Notes under the pieces: generated by a model | Databases searched by the model: none | The model's input: only the letters and a program-made list of their open reading frames with translations | What the model was told of the DNA's origin: nothing | In this document: one piece after another, positions 40,724 to 48,822 of the stretch | Layout: each line of letters opens with the position of its first letter | Numbering within the stretch: position 1 is the first letter of the stretch | NCBI GenBank assembly: GCA_964482435.1 | Contig: CAYZXL010000011.1 | Coordinates: 1 to 64,000, forward strand | Origin: CAYZXL01 sp964482435 | Lineage (GTDB): Bacteria; Auribacterota; JABMQX01 | Reading direction: 5' to 3' | DNA length: 64,000 nucleotides | Made by a program: the position numbers and the translations under genes

Positions 40724-41104
40724 GGTCTGGTGCCGACGGCCTTGAGCCTCTCAACGGGGCGCCTGCCCGCCCAGAACTGAGGCCTTACCATCCCGCCTCA
40801 GGCCGCCCCGTCCCCCGCCGAAGGCGGGGTTTGCCCCCATGACGCTGAGAGAAGGGTGTGGCTGTCTTTAAGTGGTGGGAGCCTCGGAGGGATTGGGCAG
40901 CGGATTAGCGACCTGTTGGGCCCGACAGGTTCGGGGAGCGTGGTGAATGTTCCCGTTAGAGTTTGTACCGCTCGCATCCTTCCGGCTGTCCCGCGGGCAT
41001 AAGGTTGGCCTGTTTGGGTGAGCCCGCGGCCACGGACCGTCTCTTTGCAGCGGACACGACCTCGGCTTGTTCTAATAAGCCCCGATAGGGGCGACACACA
41101 CCTT

Positions 41105-41252
41105 GCCTCGGGCGTAAGCCCGTGGATGCCCGGAACACAAACAAACCCCGAACTCCCGCAGGGAGCGACACATTCAACTGAGACAATGTGCCGCCCCCTG
41201 CGCGGGCTTGATTGAATCTGGGCTTCGGGTTCCACGGGCTGACGCCCGAGGC
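41105..41252. repeat. Long inverted repeat with 22-bp arms
   Basis: Arms at 41105-41126 (starting GCCTCGGGCG) and 41231-41252 (ending CGCCCGAGGC) are almost perfect reverse complements with a ~104-nt centre. The left flank has the shorter motifs CCCCGATAGGGGCGACAC (about 41080) and, inside, CTCCCGCAGGGAGCGACAC, two variants of one hairpin ending GCGACAC. Confidence 0.72.
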
Positions 41253-41524
41253 TATTGAGTTTCATCCCCTGCGGGGATTGATGGAGCGGCCCCCCCCAGG
41301 CATTTCTGTCGGCATGTGGGCCAGAGCCCTGTCCAGTTTCGCTGACTCATAGTTGCGCCGGTTGGAGTTGGCCCGGGGCTGTTTCACCTCCCGCGGCTGT
41401 ATCGGGGTCATCTTGCCCACATGGTTTACTGGGGGACGGCAGGTCCCCCGCACAGCGGCGCTTTGGCGGGCCGGCGTTACCCATTCCGGTCCCCTACTCA
41501 AATACAGCCGCACCCCTGAGAGAA

Positions 41525-41551
41525 GGTCCCCCGCGGAACGCGGGGCGGGAT
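41525..41551 (+). repeat. 27-bp dispersed repeat
   Basis: Starts GGTCCCCCGCGGAACGCG; an exact inverted copy of all 27 bp is at 45590-45616. It contains the CCGCGGAACGCGG palindrome. Confidence 0.78.
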
Positions 41552-42119
41552 CTCGCATGCGGGCCGCCTTTTGTCCCACCGACGATGCTTCTCGCCGCCG
41601 AAAAACAGATGCCACGCATCCGACCTCCGCCCCGCCTGCGGCGGGGTTGTAGAACTTTCTCAGCGCTTCTGTGGAGGCAATTCCGCGCACGAAGCCTCGT
41701 GTCCGCGCTCGCCCGAAACCGGTACGCCGTTCGAAAAGTGTAATTTCGTTTCTTAACGGTTTGAAGGCGGAACGATTGCGAGGAATTTCATTTGCCTACC
41801 GGCGCAGGCCATGTCAATGGCACATCTGTTGCAGTCTTTTCCATCACCTATGCTGCCGGTGCTCGCTACGTCGAGAAATATACCCCCCCGAACCCCCCGG
41901 CGACGTCATGCCCCAACATGGGGAGCACTGAGTGGCATAGGCCGTCTTTCTAACGTTCTTTGAGGAGGCAGGCACCGCAAAGAGCCCGGGCACTTGTAAG
42001 CCCGTGACCGATGGACACGACATGACCCCAGTGGCTTGTTGGTTGGCCATCGGGCGGTGCCCCGGAGCGATGAGGTTGTTGTCTTCCGAGCCTCCAGAAG
42101 GCGCTGGACTACTCTTTTA

Positions 42120-42271
42120 GCGGGAAGGGCAAGGGCAAAAAAGGATCAGGAAGGCTACTTCAGCATACGGGCAAGACAAGGGAAACGCAGGTTGGCACTG
42201 TGCTGAAGAAGTGTGATTGGCAGGAAGGCAACAGAAGAGGACCACAGGGAAAACGCCCTTGCCCTTCCCGC
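42120..42271 (+). repeat. Large hairpin with perfect 17-bp arms, candidate structured RNA or mobile remnant
   Basis: GCGGGAAGGGCAAGGGC (42120-42136) pairs perfectly with GCCCTTGCCCTTCCCGC (42255-42271). Inside, CTTCAGCA (42158-42165) pairs with TGCTGAAG (42201-42208). The + strand right arm is followed by ATTTTTTTT, like a terminator. No protein coding is seen. See findings. Confidence 0.55.
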
Positions 42272-42698
42272 ATTTTTTTCCCCTCCCTTTTTTCAATCCC
42301 GCCATGCGGCAGTTCCGGCTGGAAAAACCGTCCATCCGTTCCCCTCCGAGTAGCACCGAGAAAGATTGGAGCGGCTCTGTCACGCCGCGGGGGTTTCACT
42401 CTCAAATGGAAGTCCGCCGAGTAAGACGGGCAGCCTGGTCGTTTTGAGAGACCATCAAGGCGCATGTCCTTTCATACCGTCCTCAGTTGCTGAACTTCGG
42501 GTTACAAAGGGCATATTGACTCGCCGTTCTTTCTGTGCTACATGGAACACAGGTGCTGGGGTTGTTTTCCCGAGCGCAGCCGGGACCACCGCAGCGAAGG
42601 CGGGGCAAACCGTTCCCTTACGGCAGAGCGACGCGGATGCGAGCGAGGAGTGGCAACCCGAGGGTTCTGAACCTTGCGCCAACCGGGAGGTAATAGCC

Positions 42699-45164
42699 AT
42701 GTTCACCAGGACTATCCTACCAGGCGTGTTTCTTTTCCTTATCTTTTCGTGCTGCTGGCCTGCCTCCTCGGCGACCTGGTGCGTTGATGGGAGGGTGTCT
42801 GCGTCTGGCGACGGAACATCGTGGCAGAAGGCGTTCAAGACGATTCAGGAGGGAATAAACCGCGCCACCGATGGCGATACGGTTCTCGTCGCCAAGGGCG
42901 TCTACTGGGAGAACGTCCATTTCAAGGGCAAAAACATTATCCTCCAAGGCGCACCTTTCGGCGCCAGCCTCAGCCCTTACGCGCAAATTGACGGGAGGCA
43001 GCGCGGCGCAGCCGTCACATTCGCCGGCACGGAAAACGAGTCCTGCGTTCTGTCGGGCTTCAAGATTGACAACGGCAGGTATGGCCTGGGTGGGGGCATT
43101 TGCGGCGGATCGTCCGATGGCGACCTGCGAACCCGAGCCACCATCAAAAACAACTTGATCACGGGGAACTACAACAGCGGAGGCCCCGGTGGCGGCATTG
43201 CCTACTGCGATGGTCTGATCCAGAATAACGTGATTACTGGAAACTCTGCCTTAGGCGGCGGCGGGTTGTGGCATTGTTTCGGCACCATCGAGAACAACCT
43301 TATATACAACAACTCAGTCACGAACTCCGGAGGCGGATTGCTCGGCTGCGAGGGCATTATCCAGAACAACATCATTTACGGCAACTCCGCCGGGTGGTTC
43401 GGCGGAGGACTGTGCTCGTGTTCCGGGACGATCCGCAATTGCATAATCTGGGCAAACAAGGCTGTCCATGGCGCCCAGGTTGATGGCCCCCAGAAGCCAA
43501 TCTACTCGTGCATCGAAGGCTGGGACTTGGGGGGCGAAGGAAATATTGCCTTTAACCCGCACTTCGTTGATGCATTCAACGGAGATTTTCACCTCACCTC
43601 GTGGTCCCCATGCATAGACGCGGGAGATCCTGCCTCTCCGTTCGAGAAAGAGCCGCAGCCCAATGGCGGACGCGTGGATATGGGCGCCTACGCAAATACC
43701 CCCGAAGCAACCCCCAGGTCCCTGGACACCGACGCCGACGGATTGCCCGATGACTGGGAGCTGCACTGGTTCCGGTCTCTTGAAAGCGACGCGAGTTCCG
43801 ATAGCGATGGGGACTTAATCCTCGACATAACCGAGTACCGCTACGGCTGGGCGCCCGACATGCCATCCGAGACGCTCGTCGAGAATCTGACGAGAGGAGG
43901 GCGCTATCAGACCATTGAGGCAGCTATGGTTGAGGCCGCAGAGGCGGATGAAATTGTCACGTATGAGGGCGTGTACAGGGAAAACGTCAGATTTCAGGGG
44001 AAGAATGTAATTCTGAGGAGCGCCGACCCGCTGGACCCAGCGGTCGTAGCAAGCACCATCATAGACGCCAACGAAGACGGCAGCGCCGCAGCCTTCTCCG
44101 CCGAAGAGAATGAGACGTGCGTCCTGGCGGGATTCACCATTCAGAACGGCAATGCCATCGAAGGAGCCGGGATTTGCGGTGGCTATGTCGAAGGTCCTCG
44201 GCTTAAGTCCACTCTCGCCACGATCCGCAACAACGTTGTTCTTAGAAATTCCGCCCGCGACTGCGGGGGAGGCGTCTTCATGTGCGACGGCGCCATCGAA
44301 AACAACGTCATCTGCGGGAACTCGGCGGACCGGGGCGGGGGCATTTGTCACTGCTACGGCGTCATCGAGGGGAACGTCATCGCGAGCAACTGCGCCAGTT
44401 CTGGTGGCGGAGGGCTGGAGAGTTGCGCCGGGACGGTCCAGAACAACGCCATCACCGGCAATTCGGCCGATTACGGGGGTGGGCTGAATGCGTGTCAGGG
44501 CCTGATCCGGAACAACCTTATCGCTAAGAACGTGGCCGTTTACGGCGGCGCGGTGTACTATTGCGGGGGCGCAACTATCGAGAACAACACGATTGCCGAA
44601 AACTTCGGCGGCGGCCTGTCCCTGTGCGACAGCGACTACGGCGAAACGACGATCACCAATTGCATCATCTGGGGAAACACCGGGCTTCAACTCTGGGCCG
44701 ATTGCCCGGCGGCGGCAGCATTTTGCTGCATCGAAGGCTGGACTGGAGGCGGCGAAGGGAACATTGCGGAGGATCCACAGTTTGCTGATGGCGATTATCG
44801 CCTCAGGGCAAGCTCGCCGTGCGTGGACGCGGGCAGAAACGAGAATTGGATGTGGGATGCCGTTGACCTCGACGGGAATCCGAGGATATACCCCGCCGGC
44901 CCGCATTGGAAGGTGGATATGGGGGCGTACGAGTACGTTCCGAGCGCTTACGAATTCAAGGAGTTGATTGAAGCAATTGAAGGCAAGATAGGACTTGCCT
45001 GGACCGTCCGTCCGGGAGAAACTTGCGTCGTCTGGTCATGTATTGACCTCCTCGGAGGCACGTGGGCTGAGGAAACGAGGATAACGCCTGCGGGCAGAAC
45101 CGCCAGATGGTTCGACCCGGACGCGACAGCCGACCGCAAGTTCTATCGGATTGAAATCCCGTGA
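42699..45164 (+). CDS. Secreted right-handed beta-helix repeat protein
   Basis: An 821-residue protein with a signal peptide (about 1-24). Two beta-helix regions (~30-320 and ~395-700), each beginning with a pectate-lyase-like start (TIQEGINRATDGDTVLVAKG, TIEAAMVEAAEADEIVTYEG), are joined by a TSP3-like Asp-rich linker (DTDADGLPDDWE, DSDGD). The coils carry at least nine copies of the pattern C-x-G-x-I-x-N-N-x-I (for example CDGLIQNNVI, CFGTIENNLI, CEGIIQNNII), so a ladder of cysteines runs along one face. The C-terminus (IGLAWTV...GTWAEE...KFYRIEIP) resembles the ending of two other secreted proteins here. The ATG at 42699 has GGAGG eight bases upstream. Pectate-lyase-like carbohydrate binding or cleavage is possible, not shown. 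Confidence 0.85.
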   Translation: MFTRTILPGVFLFLIFSCCWPASSATWCVDGRVSASGDGTSWQKAFKTIQEGINRATDGDTVLVAKGVYWENVHFKGKNIILQGAPFGASLSPYAQIDGRQRGAAVTFAGTENESCVLSGFKIDNGRYGLGGGICGGSSDGDLRTRATIKNNLITGNYNSGGPGGGIAYCDGLIQNNVITGNSALGGGGLWHCFGTIENNLIYNNSVTNSGGGLLGCEGIIQNNIIYGNSAGWFGGGLCSCSGTIRNCIIWANKAVHGAQVDGPQKPIYSCIEGWDLGGEGNIAFNPHFVDAFNGDFHLTSWSPCIDAGDPASPFEKEPQPNGGRVDMGAYANTPEATPRSLDTDADGLPDDWELHWFRSLESDASSDSDGDLILDITEYRYGWAPDMPSETLVENLTRGGRYQTIEAAMVEAAEADEIVTYEGVYRENVRFQGKNVILRSADPLDPAVVASTIIDANEDGSAAAFSAEENETCVLAGFTIQNGNAIEGAGICGGYVEGPRLKSTLATIRNNVVLRNSARDCGGGVFMCDGAIENNVICGNSADRGGGICHCYGVIEGNVIASNCASSGGGGLESCAGTVQNNAITGNSADYGGGLNACQGLIRNNLIAKNVAVYGGAVYYCGGATIENNTIAENFGGGLSLCDSDYGETTITNCIIWGNTGLQLWADCPAAAAFCCIEGWTGGGEGNIAEDPQFADGDYRLRASSPCVDAGRNENWMWDAVDLDGNPRIYPAGPHWKVDMGAYEYVPSAYEFKELIEAIEGKIGLAWTVRPGETCVVWSCIDLLGGTWAEETRITPAGRTARWFDPDATADRKFYRIEIP

Positions 45165-45589
45165 AGGTTCCCCCGAAATTCGTTTTTTGAACTGAGACCC
45201 CCAAATCGCCGGGCGGCTCGCCGCCGAACTCTTCCGCGCAAACGAAAGGCGCCCGGCTCAACACCGTGCGCCTTGTCAGAGTTCACCCGGTCGGGACTTT
45301 CGCCCTTTTAATCGCGTTCCTTGTGGTACTTGCGCACCCGCAGAGTTTGGCTTAACTTTTTTAGGAGTATGCCGTTTCTGATGGGTAGGGGAACTGGACC
45401 CGTTTGACCATCCCTCTCCCGAGCAGACGGACCAGGTGAACCCATCATCGCAAGGTAATTTACCATCCCCTCTCCGCTTTGTCAAGACCGTTTTTTTCTG
45501 GAATTGTTACCCCTCTCCCAGATGGATATCCGCGTGCTGTCCACGCAGGACGCGGCCACGAGACCCGCCGAAGGCGGGACCCGACATCA

Positions 45590-45616
45590 ATCCCGCCCCG
45601 CGTTCCGCGGGGGACC
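45590..45616 (-). repeat. 27-bp dispersed repeat, inverted copy
   Basis: Exact reverse complement of 41525-41551. Situated about 70 bp before the -35 of the hsp20-lon promoter. Confidence 0.78.
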
Positions 45617-45687
45617 ACGAGAAGAGCTCGGGTCCAGGCTCCAAATCTGCCACGATTTCGCAGCCGCACCATCGCGCGGGCAAACGG

Positions 45688-45716
45688 TTGCAAAAAGCCT
45701 TCCGAAATGGTATAGA
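45688..45716 (+). promoter_or_regulatory. Promoter of the hsp20-lon operon
   Basis: TTGCAA (45688-45693) and TATAGA (45711-45716) are 17 bp apart, with a start point about 49 nt before the hsp20 ATG. No CIRCE palindrome or heat-shock operator was identified nearby. Confidence 0.58.
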
Positions 45717-45771
45717 ACTGAATCGTCTGCGGGAAGTAGTGTGTGACCTAACGGTAATGGGAGAGGTAAAG

Positions 45772-46227
45772 ATGCCCCCACAACAAAAAGATTTCCTGGC
45801 GGAGATGGATGTTCTATCCGCGGAGATGGAACGGTTCTTTTATCGTGTGTTTCACCCCAAGCTCGCCGTGAAGACATTCGGAGAGCCAAGCTGGCAGCCG
45901 CCAACTGACATATACGAAACGGAGGATTGCTTCGTTGTGAAGCTGGAGCTCGCCGGTGTCGGGAAAGAAGATGTCAAGGTCGAGCTTGAGGAAGAGAGGT
46001 TGTGCGTCAGAGGAGTGAGGCGCCACCAGCCTGCCGGAAACATCAAGGCGTACCACCGGGTGGAGATTAACTACGGCCGATTTGAGCGGGTCATTTTGTT
46101 GCGGGCGGCGGTTTCCCGGGACGAAATCTCGGCATGTTTTGAGAACGGCCTTCTGACCGTGACGATCCCGAAGGTGCATCCCGGTGAACGGGTCAGGAGG
46201 ATAGAGGTCGTCCCCGAAAAGGAGTGA
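45772..46227 (+). CDS. Small heat shock protein, Hsp20/alpha-crystallin family
   Basis: A 151-residue cytoplasmic chaperone. The alpha-crystallin domain spans about 44-140, with PPTDIYETEDCFVVKLELAGVG, RLCVRGVRR and the near-universal NGLLTVTIPK loop. It holds unfolded proteins during stress. It is followed six bases later by lon, so unfolded-protein holding and degradation are co-expressed. The ATG at 45772 has GAGAGG upstream with five-base spacing; an in-frame ATG at 45757 is less suitable. Confidence 0.93.
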   Translation: MPPQQKDFLAEMDVLSAEMERFFYRVFHPKLAVKTFGEPSWQPPTDIYETEDCFVVKLELAGVGKEDVKVELEEERLCVRGVRRHQPAGNIKAYHRVEINYGRFERVILLRAAVSRDEISACFENGLLTVTIPKVHPGERVRRIEVVPEKE

Positions 46228-46233
46228 TGAACC

Positions 46234-48696
46234 ATGACCGATGGAGAGGACGTAACGACCGCCGGGGTGGCAACCTCGGAAACGCAGGCCGCGGAACTGA
46301 AGATACCTAAGGTTCTCCCCGTTCTGGCGCTGAAGAATTCGGTGGTTTTTCCGCTCACCGTCAGCCCGATTGCTATCGGGGAGAACCGCTCATTAGCCGC
46401 GGTGGAGAAGTCCATCTCCGGTGACCGCCTTCTTGCGACCTTCGGCATAAAGCCGGAGTCGTTGAGCAAGGAGACTCTTTCTGAGAGCGACCTGTACCGC
46501 GTCGGGACGGCGACATCCATCCTGAAATTTCTTCGGATGCCCGACGGCACCATGCGTATTCTCGTTCAGGGGTTCCAGAAGATACGCATGGACAAGCTGT
46601 CAGCTCAGGCGCCTTTCCTGGCGGCTGACATAACGCCCATTGAGGAGAAATGGGAGAAGACCACCGCCGTGGAGGCCCACGTCCGCAACGTTTTGGACAG
46701 GCTCGGTCGAATTGTCTCCATGGTGTCGTACCTTCCCGAGGAAATGCACGCAGCCGCCATGAGCATGGACGACCCACTCGCCCTGGTCTATTTCGTTGCC
46801 ACGACATTCCGCTTCCCGCTGCCCGTCAAGCAGGCCATTCTCGAGGCGGATAGCATCGAGGACAAGTTCACGAAGCTCCTGTCGGTGCTCAACCGCGAGA
46901 TCGAGATCCTCGAGCTCGGCGGCAAAATTCAATCCCAGGTCCAGGGCGAAATGACCAAGACGCAGAGGGATTATTTCCTCCGTGAGCAGCTCAAAGCTAT
47001 TCGGCAGGAGCTTGGGGAGGCGGAGGAGGGGCAGCAGGAACTCGCCGAATTGACAGAGAAAATCGGCAAATTGAGGGCCGTCGCCGAGGTCAAGAAGCAA
47101 GCGAAGAAGGAGCTTGAGCGCCTCAAGACCATTCCGCCAGCTTCTCCTGAATACCACATCATCCGAACGTATCTGGGGTGGCTGACTGACCTGCCCTGGA
47201 GCAAGAGCACTAAGGATAACCTCGACCTCGCAAGGGCGCAGAAAACCCTCGACGACGACCATTACGACCTTGAGAAGGTTAAAGAGCGAATTGTGGAGTA
47301 TCTGGCTGTTCGGAAGCTGAAGAAGGATATGAAGGGGCCGATCCTCTGTTTCATCGGGCCGCCGGGGGTCGGGAAAACTTCTCTCGGGCAATCCATTGCC
47401 CGCGCCCTCGGGAGGGAGTTCGTGCGCATATCTCTTGGAGGACTCCACGACGAGGCGGAGATCAGGGGTCATCGCCGAACGTATATCGGCGCTCTTCCCG
47501 GAAAAATCATTCAGGGGATTGCGAGGGCGGGAACGAACAATCCCGTGTTCATGATGGACGAGGTTGACAAAGTCGGGGCGGATTTCCGGGGCGACCCTTC
47601 CTCGGCTTTGTTGGAGGTCCTTGACCCGGAGCAAAACGTGTCGTTTCGCGACCACTACCTCGAGGTCCCTTTTGACTTGTCTAAAGTGATGTTCATCACA
47701 ACTGCAAACATTGCCCAGACAATCCATCCGGCTCTCCTGGACAGAATGGAGACAATCGAGCTTCCGGGCTACACCACCGAGGAAAAAGTTCACATTGCGA
47801 AGCAGTACCTCATCCCGAGGCAGATTAAGGAGCATGGCCTCACGAAACATCCCCTGACTTTTGAAGATGCTGCCCTGACCAGGATTATCCAGAGCTATAC
47901 GCGGGAGGCGGGCGTCCGGAACCTCGAGAGGGAAATCGCAAAGGTCTGTCGGAAAGTCGCCCGGGCTGTCGGCCTGGCACAACCCGCAGCCAAGAGAATT
48001 CGGGCGGGTGACCTCAAGGACTTTCTCGGCGCTGAGACGGTTTTCCCGGAGGAAGCCAGGCGGACGTCCATTCCGGGCGTGGCGACAGGTTTAGCCTGGA
48101 CCGCGGCGGGGGGAGACGTTCTCTTCGTAGAAGCAATCAAGATGCCGGGGAAAAGGTCAATGACTTTGACCGGGCACCTCGGCGAGGTGATGCAGGAGTC
48201 GGCGAAGGCAGCACTCTCGTACATCAGGTCAAAGGCTGACCGGTTCGGCATTGACCCACAATTCTTCGACATGTACGACCTTCACGTTCACGTTCCGGCC
48301 GGTGCGATTCCCAAGGACGGCCCGTCCGCCGGAATAACGATTGCCACAGCACTGGCTTCGATCCTCAGCGAAAGGCCGGTTAACAAGGACGTGGCAATGA
48401 CGGGCGAAATCACGCTGTCCGGGTTGGTTCTTCCGGTTGGGGGAGTCAAGGAGAAAGTGCTTGCTGCGAAGCGTGCTGGCATCAAAAAGGTGATCCTTCC
48501 CGCCAAAAATAAAAAGGACATTGACGAGATTCCAAAAGAGCAAATCAAAGGACTCCAGTTCTCGTACGTGGAGACAATAGATGAAGTTCTCGGCGTCGCC
48601 CTCACCGATGGCCGCGCCAGGCCGAAGTCGGCGAAGAGAGCCAGAACCAGGGGAGCCGATAGTCCGCATGTCAGGCGCGCCGGGAGGAAGAAATAG
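46234..48696 (+). CDS. lon: ATP-dependent Lon protease
   Basis: An 820-residue Lon with the N-terminal substrate-binding domain (about 28-220, beginning LPVLALKNSVVFPLTVSP), AAA+ module (Walker A GPPGVGKT, ~375; GGLHDEAEIRGHRRTYIGALPGKI) and C-terminal protease domain with the Ser-Lys dyad, Ser698 (DGPSAG) and Lys739 (GGVKEK). It degrades damaged and some regulatory proteins in the cytoplasm. The ATG at 46234 has AAGGAG nine bases upstream, overlapping the end of hsp20. The C-terminal tail is basic (KSAKRARTRG, RRAGRKK). Length and domain order are typical of LonA. Expressed from the promoter before hsp20. Confidence 0.97.
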   Translation: MTDGEDVTTAGVATSETQAAELKIPKVLPVLALKNSVVFPLTVSPIAIGENRSLAAVEKSISGDRLLATFGIKPESLSKETLSESDLYRVGTATSILKFLRMPDGTMRILVQGFQKIRMDKLSAQAPFLAADITPIEEKWEKTTAVEAHVRNVLDRLGRIVSMVSYLPEEMHAAAMSMDDPLALVYFVATTFRFPLPVKQAILEADSIEDKFTKLLSVLNREIEILELGGKIQSQVQGEMTKTQRDYFLREQLKAIRQELGEAEEGQQELAELTEKIGKLRAVAEVKKQAKKELERLKTIPPASPEYHIIRTYLGWLTDLPWSKSTKDNLDLARAQKTLDDDHYDLEKVKERIVEYLAVRKLKKDMKGPILCFIGPPGVGKTSLGQSIARALGREFVRISLGGLHDEAEIRGHRRTYIGALPGKIIQGIARAGTNNPVFMMDEVDKVGADFRGDPSSALLEVLDPEQNVSFRDHYLEVPFDLSKVMFITTANIAQTIHPALLDRMETIELPGYTTEEKVHIAKQYLIPRQIKEHGLTKHPLTFEDAALTRIIQSYTREAGVRNLEREIAKVCRKVARAVGLAQPAAKRIRAGDLKDFLGAETVFPEEARRTSIPGVATGLAWTAAGGDVLFVEAIKMPGKRSMTLTGHLGEVMQESAKAALSYIRSKADRFGIDPQFFDMYDLHVHVPAGAIPKDGPSAGITIATALASILSERPVNKDVAMTGEITLSGLVLPVGGVKEKVLAAKRAGIKKVILPAKNKKDIDEIPKEQIKGLQFSYVETIDEVLGVALTDGRARPKSAKRARTRGADSPHVRRAGRKK

Positions 48697-48822
48697 CTCG
48701 ACGAGGGGAGAGGCGTGTCCGCGTGGGGCGCTTTGTGCTGAGGACCAATGGCGCGTGGATAACCACCGAGTGAAGACTCAAAATGCGCGACGGGCTTCGG
48801 CGATAAAGGAAAGAACGGAATA

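Larger units (their letters stand above)
40486..42698. other. Non-coding repeat island of 2.2 kb
   Basis: The longest gene-free stretch. It contains several palindromic elements: 40673-40723, 41105-41252, 41525-41551, an IR with CGGCTGTAT/ATACAGCCG around 41395-41511, and the 42120-42271 element. ORFs on both strands cross it but have proline/arginine-rich, repeat-derived translations and are rejected. No rRNA, tRNA or transposase is seen. Confidence 0.7.
45165..45771. other. Intergenic stretch of 607 bp before hsp20
   Basis: Contains a GC-rich inverted repeat (AAGGCGC at 45247-45253, GCGCCTT at 45269-45275), the 27-bp repeat copy at 45590-45616 inside a CCGCC/GGCGG palindromic tract, and the hsp20 promoter at 45688-45716. 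No gene supported. Confidence 0.6.

Noticed and set aside
41353..41652. A 99-codon + strand ORF in the repeat island, with a conserved-looking reading frame.
   Set aside because: Composition is Arg/Pro/Thr-rich and follows palindromic repeats; no Shine-Dalgarno or recognisable domain.
43815..44906. A 363-codon minus-strand ORF opposite the beta-helix gene.
   Set aside because: Shadow of the repetitive + strand coding sequence; no recognised domain.
46600..47982. A 460-codon minus-strand ORF opposite lon.
   Set aside because: Shadow frame; lon on the + strand is a conserved full-length protein with all motifs.
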